Assembly (NCBI GenBank): GCA_016617785.1
Contig: JADILM010000009.1
Span: 62,001-126,000 of the forward strand
DNA: 64,000 nucleotides
DNA from: Sporobolomyces roseus
Taxonomy: Eukaryota > Basidiomycota > Microbotryomycetes > Sporidiobolales > Sporidiobolaceae
Reading direction: 5' to 3'
Below the pieces are notes generated by a model. That model was not told the origin of the DNA. It saw only the letters and a list, made by a program, of their open reading frames with translations, and searched no databases. Positions 1 through 10,596 of the stretch are shown piece by piece (position 1 is the stretch's first letter; every line of letters begins with the position of its first letter). Position numbers and translations under genes: made by a program.

Positions 1-60
1 AAGCGACGATGAAGAGTCAATAAAGCTACGAGCAAAGAAAAGGAAAGTATGCAAACTTAC

Positions 61-1369
61 CCTCTTGACTAGCTTTCTTGACGAGTTTGACATCTTCTGC
101 ATCCATCGGTAACTCCTTGACCTCTGACTCCTCGTCATCCTCCACCTCATCCTCCTCATCTTCCGGTCTATACTTGGCTTCGAGAGCGTCCTCCGACATG
201 ATGAATTTAGCCATTCTCGCATCGGCGATAACTACCCTCTTCAACCATTTCCAAAGTTGAATTTGTGCCTTTCTCTCCTCTCCCTTCTCCCTACCATCAT
301 TCTCAATCCCCATACTGCCATCGAGATCCTCGTTGTCCAACTCGTCCACAGTAATTTCGAACGCCCTAATATCCTTATCCGAATCTTTCGTCGACTCCAC
401 CAACTTATGTTCCCACCCCTCCCTATCGTCCGAGGGACACTCTTCCCTGAACGCGATACACTGTGTCCAACTCCGCAATTGAGCAAGTACAGCGTCCCCA
501 TCATCGAAGTAATCCAACTTCGTCCCCAATCCCCAACAACTACTCTCAATTCTATCCGACTGAGCCCATTTCAATTCGTGAGCCAACTTCAATCCTTCTT
601 CCCTCTCCCCTGCTTCAATCATGCATTTGGCGAGTGAGCATTTGCAATGAATGATATCCGCTCCAACTAAAGTCATCATCAAATCCTCGCTCTCTCCATC
701 ATCCCAACTACGAGCCAACCCATCATGAATCATCTTGTACTTGAAATGACCCGCTTCCAACCATTCCCTCTTAGTCCTAGGTTCATTCAAATCGATTTTC
801 CTCTTCTTATTCCCTCCACCTCCTCCCAACTTGACACTCGCACTCCTCAATTCCTCTTTCGGATCCTCAAACAATTCCCCCAAATGATGTAAACTCCAAC
901 CCTGTAAATAGAGTACCATAGCTTCCATGAACCTCTCCTCATCCTCCCCTAACCCAAGTGCCCCCAATTTCTCTTCCCCTGCTTCTTGCCTCCTCTTTTC
1001 AACTTTCTCATCACTCCTTTCTCCAGCCTGATCCCTCTCACATACTTTACCATAATCACCTTGTTTGATATATTGTTCTAATACGGCGCAACCATGCAAA
1101 ATCCCTCGTAAGAATGATCTAGCTTCATCTAGTTTCTCTGGGTCGAGATGGGCGAAAGTGAGATCGGTTGGGAAAGGGTAAAGAATCTCGAGGACTGTGA
1201 GACGGAGTTCGAATAAGTCGGAAAGGGTCAAGCAGTCTTCGTCGAGGGGATAAGTTCGTTCTGAGGAAGTTGAAGTTGAAGTGGAGGGAGTGGAATCGGA
1301 GGGAAGGGAGGAAGGGTCGAAGGGAGCTGAACGTTTCGATGCTTTCAATCCTTTGGGTTTGGGAGGCAT
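61..1369 (-). CDS. ETT1/Nro1-like protein, copy A (first exon, partial)
   Basis: This is the 5' exon of a gene that runs off the left edge. The ATG is at 1369. The exon ends at 61 against a GTAAGT donor at 60-55, and the window stops inside the intron. The product resembles the Nro1/Ett1 family: fungal nuclear proteins tied to translation termination in budding yeast and to oxygen-dependent Ofd1 control in fission yeast. The N-terminus is basic and Ser/Thr-rich. A Lys-rich KKRKIDL patch in the middle could be a nuclear signal, and an acidic stretch precedes the splice site. The first ~130 residues are identical to copy B at 42402, then the two diverge until a short identical block (VKELPMDAEDVKLVKK) before the intron. 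Family call by recognition; function inferred. Confidence 0.75.
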
Positions 1370-1771
1370 TGTGGGAGCAGGAAGTGAGGAAAGGTGAGGG
1401 GGAGGAAGCTACTGTAGAAGAGGACAGCAGATAGTCAGCTTTTGGATACGGCTCTAACTAGCTAAGATGTCGTATGTCCCGCCCCGCTGTTCTCCTGCTC
1501 TCACGAGCTCTCGAGCTTCAGGTATCGCTTCATCAACTTGACCCAATAAAGTGACGCCGCAAATAGCGACAACTTGATGGATTGACTTCGGCATGATATG
1601 TGATTGATGAGAGTAGTAGAGCGCACCTTTCCAAGCTAAACCGAGTAGTTCTAGTGATTGAGATGAGTAGAAGTTTCCTGATGATGAAAGGTTCAAAAAA
1701 TTCCGCCGATCCTTTTCCTTCCTCTCCTCCCCACTCTCTGTCCAACTCAGCTAGACTACGAGCTGAGTAGT
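1370..1771. other. Divergent intergenic region between ETT1 copy A and the carrier gene
   Basis: About 400 bp between two divergently transcribed genes, so probably a shared promoter region. Short minus-strand ORFs (1454-1745) are open, but none has a recognisable domain or convincing splice partners. No other feature was seen. Confidence 0.5.
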
Positions 1772-3331
1772 ATGACTACCTCTACGACTTCGAACCCAGT
1801 CTTACTCCCTCAAGAGCTCCTCCATCCAGATGATCGATCAATAAACTCTCCTCTCTCATCCGCTCTACCTCCTCAAAACCCAACACCTCCAGCACCATCA
1901 GGGGATAAATGGAAAGGATTCGCAGCGGGTACTTTGTCGGGATTATCGAAACTGGCGATTGGTCATCCGTTCGATACTATCAAAGTAAGGTTTCGCACAT
2001 TCTCTCTTTTTCTCTACGTTACTGCTACGAAATAGAGACAGGGCTGACGTGAGATGTGGAGAAATAGGTCAGGATGCAATGTAGTAAACCTGGAACTTAT
2101 AGTGGTCCATTACAATGTTTGATCGATACTGTCAAAGGTGAAGGTCCTCGAGCTCTCTACAAAGGTGCGCTTCTCTTACTTCCTTCATCTCTCCGTCGTT
2201 CTCGTATTGATGAAAGTGAAGATCTCGGTGCACAGGTGCTAGTCCACCGGCAGTAGGATGGGCAATCAGTGATTCAATGTTGATGGGTTCTTTACATCAA
2301 TACCGATTACTATTAGCCAGTATCGAGACCCGCTCGAATACCCGAGACGAAGGAGTAGCTCACGGATCGTCGACACCGCGGAAACAAGGTGATGAACCAG
2401 CGTTAGGTCTGAGTTTACCAGGTCATTTCGTGCGTCTCCCTCTTCTTCCTCACCTGTTTCCCTCAGAAGCTGATGTCGTTAGGGAAGAGACACAGGCCTC
2501 GGGAATGATGGCGGGATGGACAGTTTGTTTCTTCATAACTCCAATAGAACACATCAAAGCCCGATTACAAATGCAAATGCTCGGTCCGAAACTCTATACG
2601 GGTCCTATAGATTGCGCGAAACAATTGGTGAAAGAGCGAGGAGTACTGAGGGGTCCATATATCGGATTGGCGGGGACACTGTTGTTTAGAAGTTGGATGG
2701 GAGTCATGTAAGTTCTCCTCCTCTCTCTTTCTCCCTCTCGTTTCGAAAGCTGATTAGGAGTTTGAGAATAGGTTCTTATCTTATGAGATTATTCAACGAT
2801 CTCTCAACAAACACTACCCTCACCTATCACCAGGAACCGTCAATTTCCTCTCTGGAGGAATGGCGTCCAATTTCTTTTGGGTCGCTTCATTCCCTTTCGA
2901 TGCAGTGAAGAAGTGCGTCTCCTCTCTCTCGCTATCCTTCTGTTCGCGATGCTGATCGATTGAGCGAGAGCTGCAGTCGAATCATGACGGATGATCTCAA
3001 GAATCCTAAATACCCAACTTGGAGAGCTGCTGCGAAACATATTTGGAAAGAAGGTGGTCCAAAGGTAAGCTCTCTCTCTCTCCGTTTCTTATCTAAGGTT
3101 GAGAGAGGGTATACTGATTGATCGCGAGAGGGATGTAGGCTTATTACCGTGGCTTCCTACCATGTATTTTGCGTGCTTTCCCCACCGTGAGTCCTTACTC
3201 GCTCGAATTTTCGGCATCGTTTGGCGATAGGCGATACTGATTTGGTTCGTAAAACACAGAATGCGTCAGCGTTGCTAGTCTGGGAGACTACGATGAGAAT
3301 GCTCGGGGCCGAAGCACTCAAAGCTACCTAG
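1772..3331 (+). CDS. Mitochondrial carrier family protein
   Basis: An inner-membrane metabolite exchanger of the mitochondrial carrier (SLC25) family. Eight exons join in phase: 1772-1984, 2068-2164, 2236-2429, 2496-2707, 2772-2912, 2977-3064, 3139-3186 and 3260-3331. All three repeats show the family signature: PFDTIK in repeat 1, PIEHIK in repeat 2 and PFDAVK in repeat 3, with typical PxxLYKG- and Gx3RG-like segments after each. The N-terminus has a ~45-residue Pro/Ser-rich extension before the first helix. Helix contents (ASGMMAGW, FLSGGMASNFFW) resemble the ornithine/carnitine-type subgroup (ORT1, CRC1, YMC1), but the substrate cannot be fixed by eye. The start is the first ATG after a pyrimidine-rich leader and is divergent from ETT1 copy A. 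Confidence 0.88.
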
Positions 3332-4144
3332 CACAACACCTTCGAAAACTCAGTTTTGTCCTTTTTGAATCCCCTCAGACCCCTTCACTAGCGATACCCC
3401 ACCATCTCCCTACTCCCTTCTGTACTATTATGTACGATCAACCTAGCTGTACATAGCTTCCCCCTCGCATATCATAGACTAAAACTTATCGCATCTTTTC
3501 GCAAACTTTTTGTATGATTCTCGCAAACGACGAACGATTATTCCACCGTCTTTTTGCTACCTTCACTATCTCAAGCTTGTCGTTGAGATCCAATCAGCTC
3601 TGTGTGCAGAACTTGACTTTGTCGAGTTGGTTGAATTCGAAATCGTCGCGAGCGAAAGCAATTCGATTCTTTCTTCCTCCGACCACATCGCTTCCGCTTC
3701 GAACTACACTCTTCCACTCATACGAAGATAGACTCGGATCAAGAACCGTCACATCAGCACTAAAACTCTTTGACCAGATCGTTTGATTTGCATTTCGAAA
3801 ACATCGTCATCCGACCCGAATACCCTCAAAACAACACTAGAAACTAGACAAATCGTTCAGGAGAGCTCATAGCTATAGTGTAAGTCATCTATAGCTAGTC
3901 TAGAGATCTCAGAAGGCTCGATGGATGTAGCGAGGTCCGATGATGAGGGGAACTAGAGATGCAGCAGACGCTAGAGAGGGGATGGAAGTCTGTGGAGGGC
4001 TTGAGAGGAGGCCCCAGAGACTGGTGGAGCTATTCCGCAATAGCAAAGGACCCAAGTCGCTCTTCTGTTCTCCATCTCGCAATCATTTCGAAATCGCTTC
4101 ACCACGTAAAGCTAACTCCGCACTTCTCTTTCCATAGTTCAAAC
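3332..4144 (+). other. Intergenic region, 3' of carrier and 5' of FUN14-like gene
   Basis: No gene was recognised in ~810 bp. It holds the carrier's 3' flank and the FUN14 gene's leader. Two overlapping small ORFs at 3510-3786 lack domain character. The frame upstream of 4145 is open to 3959, but that stretch does not look like a natural protein start. Confidence 0.45.
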
Positions 4145-4936
4145 ATGCTGTTCCAATCCACTCGATTCCCCTCCCCCCTCGCCCAACTCCTCCGTCAAAC
4201 CTCCCGACCCATCTCGAAACCCTCCCCTTTCTTCCGCTCCTCTGCCTTTCCCAATCGATCTCTCTGCACGGCGACCCCAACTTACACTAATCAATCCACT
4301 TCCTTCCTTTCCTCTTACCGTCTCGCCCTGTTCGCCGCTCTACCAGTATCGGCTCTTGCGCTCGCGAATCTGAACGAGTCGAAAGTAATCAGGTGTGCTA
4401 GTGATAGGAGTTATGCGACTAGCCCTGTAGCTGCTGCTGCTGGAGCTGCGGGAAGCGAGTATAAGGAGGCTGAGAGTATGCTCAACTTGAGGGATTTAGG
4501 TGTAAGTACGAAACCGCTATCTAACAATCTCGTCTCGAATCTGATGAGTTTGTGTTTCGCAATTGTATAGTTCGGTACAGTTAGTGGTATCTGCGTCGGA
4601 GTATTCGTCAAGAAAGGTCTCCGCGTTCGTCTCCTCATCTCTCTCACTGCCCTCAAACGCGTTACTGATGATCTCGTACAGGCCGCCGCATTCCTCCTCG
4701 GAGGAGTTTTCGTCCTGATGCAATACATGTCCTCGCGCTCTCTCATCAACATCAACTGGAACGCCCTCACGTCATCCTACGACTCATTGATCACTTCGAG
4801 AGCTGGACCTCCCGCTTCACAAGGTGGAAACCGGGCGAAAGGTCTTTGGATGTGGTTTATTGATTTCGTAGGAGCCGATGTTCAATCTAGGGCTACTTTC
4901 GTTGCTGGCGTCTTGTTGGGATTGAGGATCGGTTAA
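4145..4936 (+). CDS. FUN14-family mitochondrial membrane protein
   Basis: Small mitochondrial membrane protein of the FUN14/FUNDC1 family (outer membrane; FUNDC1 is a mitophagy receptor in animals, the fungal role is less clear). Exons 4145-4501, 4571-4624 and 4682-4936 give 221 residues. The N-terminal ~40 residues are rich in Arg/Ser with no acidic residues, like a mitochondrial targeting sequence, which favours the ATG at 4145 over the open frame from 3959. The family core is clear: FGTVSGICVGVFVKKGLR then AAAFLLGGVFVLMQ, a Gly-rich hydrophobic hairpin. The final helix ends in GVLLGLRIG. Intron 2 uses the weak donor GTTCGT, chosen because it restores the family sequence and phase. No LIR-like motif stands out. 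Confidence 0.82.
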
Positions 4937-5319
4937 ATGAGGCAGGAGGAAAAGGGAAGAAGAGAGTGAGGGAGGAGAAGAGCAAAATCGAAAAGAAACT
5001 CAGTTGGGGAAGTCAGGGCGAGGCTGGTATATATCAATGAATACAATCGAAGTCATCCTATATCAATACATGTAAAAGAAATCAGCTATTCTCAGATCGA
5101 AGCGTTCGAAGGTCGACTCGAGAGATCGCGACGAAGAATCGTGCAAAAAAGTCAAAGTTGATTTCCTGTTGGAGCGCGTTAGCTCTACTGCATGACTCTG
5201 CTCGTAGCGTGGCAGCATCGATTGTGGCGTGTTCCGACCCGAAATTGCGAAAGTTAGCGATTCTCTCTTCAAAAAACTTTCTTCATCCAACCCTTCACTC
5301 TCCCATCTCATAACACGCT
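4937..5319 (+). other. Intergenic region with promoter of first F-box-like gene
   Basis: About 380 bp with no gene. It includes TGCGAAAG at 5246-5253, the reverse complement of the CTTTCGCA motif that recurs upstream of other genes here, about 66 bp before the next start codon. Confidence 0.5.
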
Positions 5320-6816
5320 ATGAGCTTTACACGACTACCTACAGAGCTCAAGATGCATCTCATCAAACTTTCACATGAAATGCGACTGGAGGAAACGCAT
5401 CAGGATCTCAATTGTCATCAAATTTCAGTCTTTAACGGAGGGTTTCGAGACGGGCCAGCCGTTCGAACCAAGGCAACTCGCAAGAAGGTGATGGAAGGGA
5501 GTGTAATCGAGCGCTTGTCACTGGTGAACCACGAGTTGAGGAGTATAGCGATACCTTATCTGTTTGAGGTGAGTCTCTTCATCGATTCATCCCCTTCGGA
5601 TTGCGCTTCAGCAGCTGAAACCACTCGCCCGCAGACACTGCGAGTCAGCCGGGTTGGGTCGGACTTCTTCAAGACCGATGTTATTACCTCTCGCCAACTG
5701 TGTCAAGCCGTTACTCATCTCGCATTCGACTTTGATGATTATTCGCTCCTCGACCCCGATGCCTTTGCCCACCTTCTCCTCTCCGTTTGTCCCGCCCTTC
5801 CCAACCTCTCGAGAGTTTCCGGGCTACACAACAATATGATCTACAACCTGCTCGATCATAACAAACTCACAACGCCGATCAAACCCTCCCTTCTACTCTC
5901 CCCTTCCCGTATTCAAGCCCTTCGCGACGCCTTCGGACACTTTGCAGCTCGTATCAGCGAATGGGACGTCTGGCTCGAGCTGGACAATCTCGACGCAATC
6001 GTGGCGGCCAATCCTACCGGTCTTCGAAGGCTCACCCTCTCGACTCCCTGTTCTCGACTCTTCCCTTACACCGACATCATCGACGCCATGTCATCTTTGA
6101 CCAGCCTCACTACTCTATCGATGAGACAGGATATCGACGGCAACGTTCGCAGATATCGCGACTCCGAGATGCCGTTCGTCACCTTTTTCGACAAAGCTGC
6201 TCACTCAGTTCAACTCTCGTTTCGCAACACTCTCCGCTCCCTCTCAGTCGAAACAGATACCGATCATCACACGGACGCACCGACGACGAGCATCTTACAC
6301 TTCGCCAGCACTTTCCCGAATCTCGAACACCTCGTACTTCCCACCGACATCCTCTACGACGATGACTTCGAATCCGAACTTCCGACTACCCCATTTCATC
6401 TTCCTAAACTCGTCCATCTCGAAATCCTCAAACTCGCAGCACCGAACGCAGAAGAATTCGTTTACCCTCGACTCAAAATCCCGCTTCTCACGACTCTCAC
6501 TGTTGGGATCGCGGGTTATCAGCAACGTTCACTTGAACACATGCTTCATCATCTTGTCACTACTCTCTCTACCCTTCCTCGTACTCTCGAAACTCTTCAG
6601 CTCACTTCCCCTGGAAACGGACTCCCAGAACTTTGGGTCGACGAGATCGTCAAGAAGATCTCCATCAACGTCCAGTGCTTGTGGAATCGAAACAAGGTGG
6701 AGTTTAATCATAGTCGGTCGCTTCCCGTCGATTCCGAGGAGTGGGAGGACGATGATGAATCTGGAGAAGGGAGCGAGGGAGAGAGCAGTGATCTGGACGC
6801 CTCATTGAGCAGCTAG
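5320..6816 (+). CDS. F-box-like protein, subfamily I (F1)
   Basis: Two exons, 5320-5568 and 5635-6816 (476 residues), separated by a 66-nt intron that is itself open in frame, so an unspliced read-through would also translate. The N-terminus MSFTRLPTELKMHLI resembles the first helix of an F-box, and LSLVNHELRSIAIPYLFE matches the usual second half ("LSLVCRxxxxIAxPxLF"). F-box proteins usually recruit targets to SCF ubiquitin ligases through Skp1. The rest is Leu-rich with loosely repeated LxxLxLP/LxxL segments, suggesting divergent leucine-rich repeats, and ends in an acidic Asp/Glu/Ser tail. The intron falls at the same point (after the LFE-like block, before TLRV) as in the genes at 12186, 31527 and 33429. 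Substrate unknown. Confidence 0.72.
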   Translation: MSFTRLPTELKMHLIKLSHEMRLEETHQDLNCHQISVFNGGFRDGPAVRTKATRKKVMEGSVIERLSLVNHELRSIAIPYLFEVSLFIDSSPSDCASAAETTRPQTLRVSRVGSDFFKTDVITSRQLCQAVTHLAFDFDDYSLLDPDAFAHLLLSVCPALPNLSRVSGLHNNMIYNLLDHNKLTTPIKPSLLLSPSRIQALRDAFGHFAARISEWDVWLELDNLDAIVAANPTGLRRLTLSTPCSRLFPYTDIIDAMSSLTSLTTLSMRQDIDGNVRRYRDSEMPFVTFFDKAAHSVQLSFRNTLRSLSVETDTDHHTDAPTTSILHFASTFPNLEHLVLPTDILYDDDFESELPTTPFHLPKLVHLEILKLAAPNAEEFVYPRLKIPLLTTLTVGIAGYQQRSLEHMLHHLVTTLSTLPRTLETLQLTSPGNGLPELWVDEIVKKISINVQCLWNRNKVEFNHSRSLPVDSEEWEDDDESGEGSEGESSDLDASLSS

Positions 6817-7126
6817 GGGAATGATGGAATCGACGGTAGCTTGAGTGGAAGGGATGCGTAGACAGGGAGATGTAGCGGGAACGAAGGAGTTGATTCGAAT
6901 TTTGAGGCCGGCGGGAGAATGGAGGAAATGGTTGGAGGATTGATTGGGGGACGAAGTTGGAGTGTATTATAGAACAGAGCTGGGTGTACCTTGCCAATCA
7001 CTCTATCTCTCACTTCTCTGTCAAGCTCCTCTTTCGTTGTCGATACGTGCACAAAAAGTTTCGTTTACAAATCGAATTCTATAAAAATCTGCTACTTTCT
7101 GTTCCAACGATCTATTCTTCTCTCTG
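6817..7126. other. Convergent intergenic region
   Basis: About 310 bp between the 3' ends of two convergent F-box-like genes. Short minus-strand ORFs here look like shadows. Nothing else was seen. Confidence 0.5.
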
Positions 7127-8668
7127 CTAAGAAACAATACAAGTCGGATTCGTGATTGCGTCCATAGTGAGCTTATTTCTTCTCCCAGACACTTCCTCAT
7201 CGGTCCCCTCCGGATTGAACTCCCTTCCGCTCCACCTCCTCCATCCATAGAACCCTTTTATCCACTCGACTTCAATCCCTGGAGTAGCCTTCAAGTCTCG
7301 GACTCCTCCAAAGTAAGCTTCCGATGAAGAGAGCGGATCAGAGTCGCTGAGAGGAGTCGGCGTGAGGTACAGTTTACGGAGGGAAGGGTAGAGTCGGCGG
7401 TTTCGGAGGAATCTCGACCAGGGATAATGAGGAACTGCCATAGGTCCTAGTGCTAGTTTGGTGAGAGAGCGAGGGAGGGAGCGGAAGAGTGGTACGGCGA
7501 GTTTGGACTCCTCGAGAAGCATAGTCAACTCGTTGAGAAGACAGAAGGAAGTGAGACTGGACGTGTATTTGACGGATTCGAGGGTGCCGAAGACGTTCGC
7601 AAGTAATTCGTTTGGGATCTCCTCCATCCTCGCGCCAATCTCTCTGGGTTCCATTCCAGCGGTCACCGTGCCTCCTAAATCGAAACTGCCGTGATCAACC
7701 AGTCGAGTCGTGATTGTGAGGCTTTGGAGTACGTGCAAAGAGCTGAGGTCAACGATACCGTTCTCGAGGCGAAGGACAAGGTGAAGGAAACGAAGGGAGT
7801 CGAGAGAGGGGCGGAATATGAAAGCGAGATCTTCGGGGCTCGCGAAGTGAGTGATGTAGGCGCGCGAGAGAGCTGAGACGGGGGTAGCGGTCTTGGGACT
7901 GTAGTCGATGAAGTAGTCCTTGTCGCTGGGCAGGGAGAAGACAGTGCCTTTGTAGATGTCGAGAGCCGGCAATTTCGAAAAGACGAGCTGAGTGTAAACG
8001 CTGTCGAGCCGCATCTGGGGAATTGCGAGTACCCTCAAGCGAGGTAGATTGACGAGACTGAGAACCATCTCCAACGACCCCGTATCATGTCCCGATTTGT
8101 CTCGACTCCAAAACCCAGTTCCATCATCGAGTAACCAAAACTTCTCCAAATTCGGCAAGTGGGACAGGAGCTGATGAAGCCTCAGTGCCTCAGATCGACT
8201 GGGAGGTAGTGTCTCGAAACTCAAGCTGAGTTCTCTGACGAGGATGCCAATCGACTCGACCTTTTGAACGGTCCTTAGGATTCGAAGGTCTCGTCGATAC
8301 TGCCTCCTTTCAGCTTCATCCATCTTCTCCAGATCGGCTTTGCTGAACTTGGAGCGTATGAAGATCGAAAGGTTGCGATAGAGGTGTTCTCGAGCGGGAA
8401 AGAAGAATTGTCGACTGACGAGACAAACTTTGGCGTAAGTTGAATTGTCGACCTTGTAATTGCCACTAGTACATCGAAGGAGGATGTGGGAGATTATTTC
8501 GGGAGGAACTGAGGCAATGGGAGAGGCCGGTGAGGAAGGAGGAGGTTCGAGAGATCTACAGATGAAACGTCAGCGAGAGGAAAGGGGGAGTCTGATAGGT
8601 CATACTTACTCGTTCTGGGGGTCTTGAAGACTAACATCGTCGAGCTGGGCTATCATCGAGTCGGTCAT
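7127..8668 (-). CDS. F-box-like protein, subfamily II (F2)
   Basis: Exon 1 is 8668-8610 (20 codons, the last split) and exon 2 is 8555-7127, giving 495 residues. After a short acidic, Pro-rich leader the sequence has VPPEIISHILLRC, then VCLVSRQFFPAREHLYRNL, a typical fungal F-box-like pattern. The remainder is Leu-rich (LPNLEKFWLLDDG, LPRLRVLAIPQM) and fits divergent leucine-rich repeats. Gene structure differs from subfamily I: the intron lies in the leader, upstream of the F-box-like motif. The closest relative in the window is the adjacent gene at 8988-10596 in the same orientation, which shares this intron position and phase. A likely SCF substrate adaptor; target unknown. Confidence 0.7.
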
Positions 8669-8987
8669 GTCGTTTGTGAAGTGAGGAGGAAGAAGAAAGG
8701 GGAGGAAAACTTTCGCAGCACTCAAATCTCGAGTTCGTATTCCTTGCGGAATTTTGAGCTGTAGCGCGACTCGCGACGAGCTTGCGACACGCTAAGCTAT
8801 TCGGCTTCGCGCGAAAGTCGAAACAAGCAAAAAACAATTTTTTTCGAAGCTCGAAGTACACAACTTTTCATTCGACTAAACCGTTCTACAAGCGTCACAC
8901 TACGTACCTATCCCACTACTCCCTCGAATCAAGCGATGACACAAACTTGTCCAGCCGAAACGACATCCGACAAATCCTTGAAATCCT
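8669..8987 (-). other. Intergenic region with promoter of F2
   Basis: About 320 bp between tandem minus-strand genes. It carries CTTTCGCA at 8710-8717, about 40 bp upstream of the F2 start codon, and several AT-rich runs (8828-8850). No ORF of interest. Confidence 0.5.
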
Positions 8988-10596
8988 TCACTGGCTCGAT
9001 TTTTTCCCTTTTCCCTCCGGATAGAAATGTTTCAACTCCCATACCTTCCAACTCCTCCTACTCATCCTCACAACCTCAACTGAATGTACAGGCTCCTCGA
9101 GGTTGAAGACTTCGGCCGAGCGCGAATCTGAGGGAGAATGAGTTTCGCAAGATGGGTCGTCGCAAGAGGTTACGGCTTGAACGAGTCGGATCGTCTTCAG
9201 CGATGGAAGGGAAGATATATGATTGCCGATAGTGGAAGGGAGGAAAGAGGAGGTATTGGTGGGACCAACAGCGATTTCGACGATTGACGAAGGGAGGTTT
9301 GAGAATTGTTCTTCGATAAAGGGAATCCAGGCGGGTTGATGTTTCTCCGTGACGTAGGCGTAGGAAGTAAGGTTGGAGAGATCTCGGGTGGATTTGACGG
9401 TTTCGACGATGTTGGCGAGAAGACGGAATGAGGGTTCTTTCGGAGACAATTCAGCGAGCATGAGTTCCCCTGTAATGGTAGGCATGGGGAGGTGCAAGAC
9501 CGGGAAGACGGCTTTGATGCTGAGGTGTTGAAGTTGAGAGAAGTGGGAGAGGGTAACGGAACCGTTGTCGGGAGAGAGGGAGAGGTAGAAGTAACGAAGA
9601 GAGTGTTGCGATGCGGATAAGACAAAGTCGAGAGTCGTAGGAGAGTCGAACGAGGTGATCCAGCATCTGGCGAGGTGTCCGATAGAAGATTCGGTGAAGG
9701 CATCAGTCGAGGGAGGTGGAGAAGTGAAGGATCCTTTCAAGACTGAAAGATTCTTGATTCTTGTGAACAACTTGTAGGTGTTCTCTCCTTGAAGCGGCAG
9801 TTGAGGCATAACGATGATCTTGACGACGTTCTTCAAGCGACCAGAGAGGATTGTGCAGACTTTCGAGATCGCTTCTTCGTCTAACCTCTCCTCCTCCCGC
9901 GCTTTCTCCTCATCTCGTTCTTCCTCCTCACTTTCCGACGAGCTTTGGTCTCTCCCTCCTCCTCCTTCTTCCTGTGTTCCCTCGTCGACAGAGCCCTCGA
10001 CATCCGACCACTCAGTGCTTTCTTCTTGCGATTCCTCCTCTCCTTCATCTTCAACGGTCTCGTCGTCTGGAGTAGGCGGGAACATGCGAGGGGAAGGTAG
10101 AAGTTCGAGGAGCCAGACCTTCTTGATCTTTCGAGTGTGTCGGAGACAGGGGATGAGCCAGCTGAGTCCGACTCTGAGCGAGAGGTCGGGAGGGATATGA
10201 GCGAAGAGTTCTCTGACGAGAGTTGCGCAGTGCTCGTATCGTTTGAGAGTGACGAGTAGCTTGTGATCGGATTCGCAGTTGTCGACTCCCTTTGGATAGA
10301 CGTAAGCGATGAGGTGGAGTTGGTGATAGAGATGTTCTCGAGCGATTGGAAGGAATTGGTGGTTGACGAGACAGAGTTGTGCGAAAGTCGATTTCGTTTC
10401 GATGTACGAGGCGGAAGAGCAGAGAGAGAGGGTGTGAGAGAGTAGTTCGGGAGGGAAGGAGAGGAGGATCGCTGAAGAGCGAGAGGAAGAGGCGGGAAGA
10501 TAGGAACTGCAGAGCCCACTTGAGCAGCGTCAGTGAAACTCCCCAGCAATGAGCATGACGTAGAACTCACGGTTCGAGAGAATCTTGTGTTTCCAT
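8988..10596 (-). CDS. F-box-like protein, subfamily II (F3)
   Basis: Exon 1 is only 26 nt (10596-10571, encoding METQDSLEP) and exon 2 is 10506-8988; together 514 residues. The join restores a continuous frame with FPPELLSHTLSL followed by LCLVNHQFLPIAREHLYHQL, aligning with the neighbour at 7127-8668. A long acidic Glu/Asp/Ser linker (roughly residues 165-230, about 10090-9890) interrupts the Leu-rich region, which then resumes with LxxL blocks. The intron sits in the short leader as in its neighbour, supporting tandem duplication. Probable F-box/LRR-type adaptor; no target can be named. The in-frame ATG at 10085 begins mid-protein and is not the likely start. Confidence 0.68.

Noticed and set aside
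241..654. Several ORFs overlapping ETT1/Nro1 copy A
   Set aside because: Antisense or out-of-frame shadows of a coding exon supported by its paralogue.
1454..1745. Minus-strand ORFs of 70-80 codons upstream of the carrier gene
   Set aside because: Amino-acid content looks plausible but there is no domain, no splice partner, and they occupy a shared promoter.
3510..3786. Two overlapping plus-strand ORFs after the carrier gene
   Set aside because: No recognisable motif; frames overlap each other and end without splice logic.
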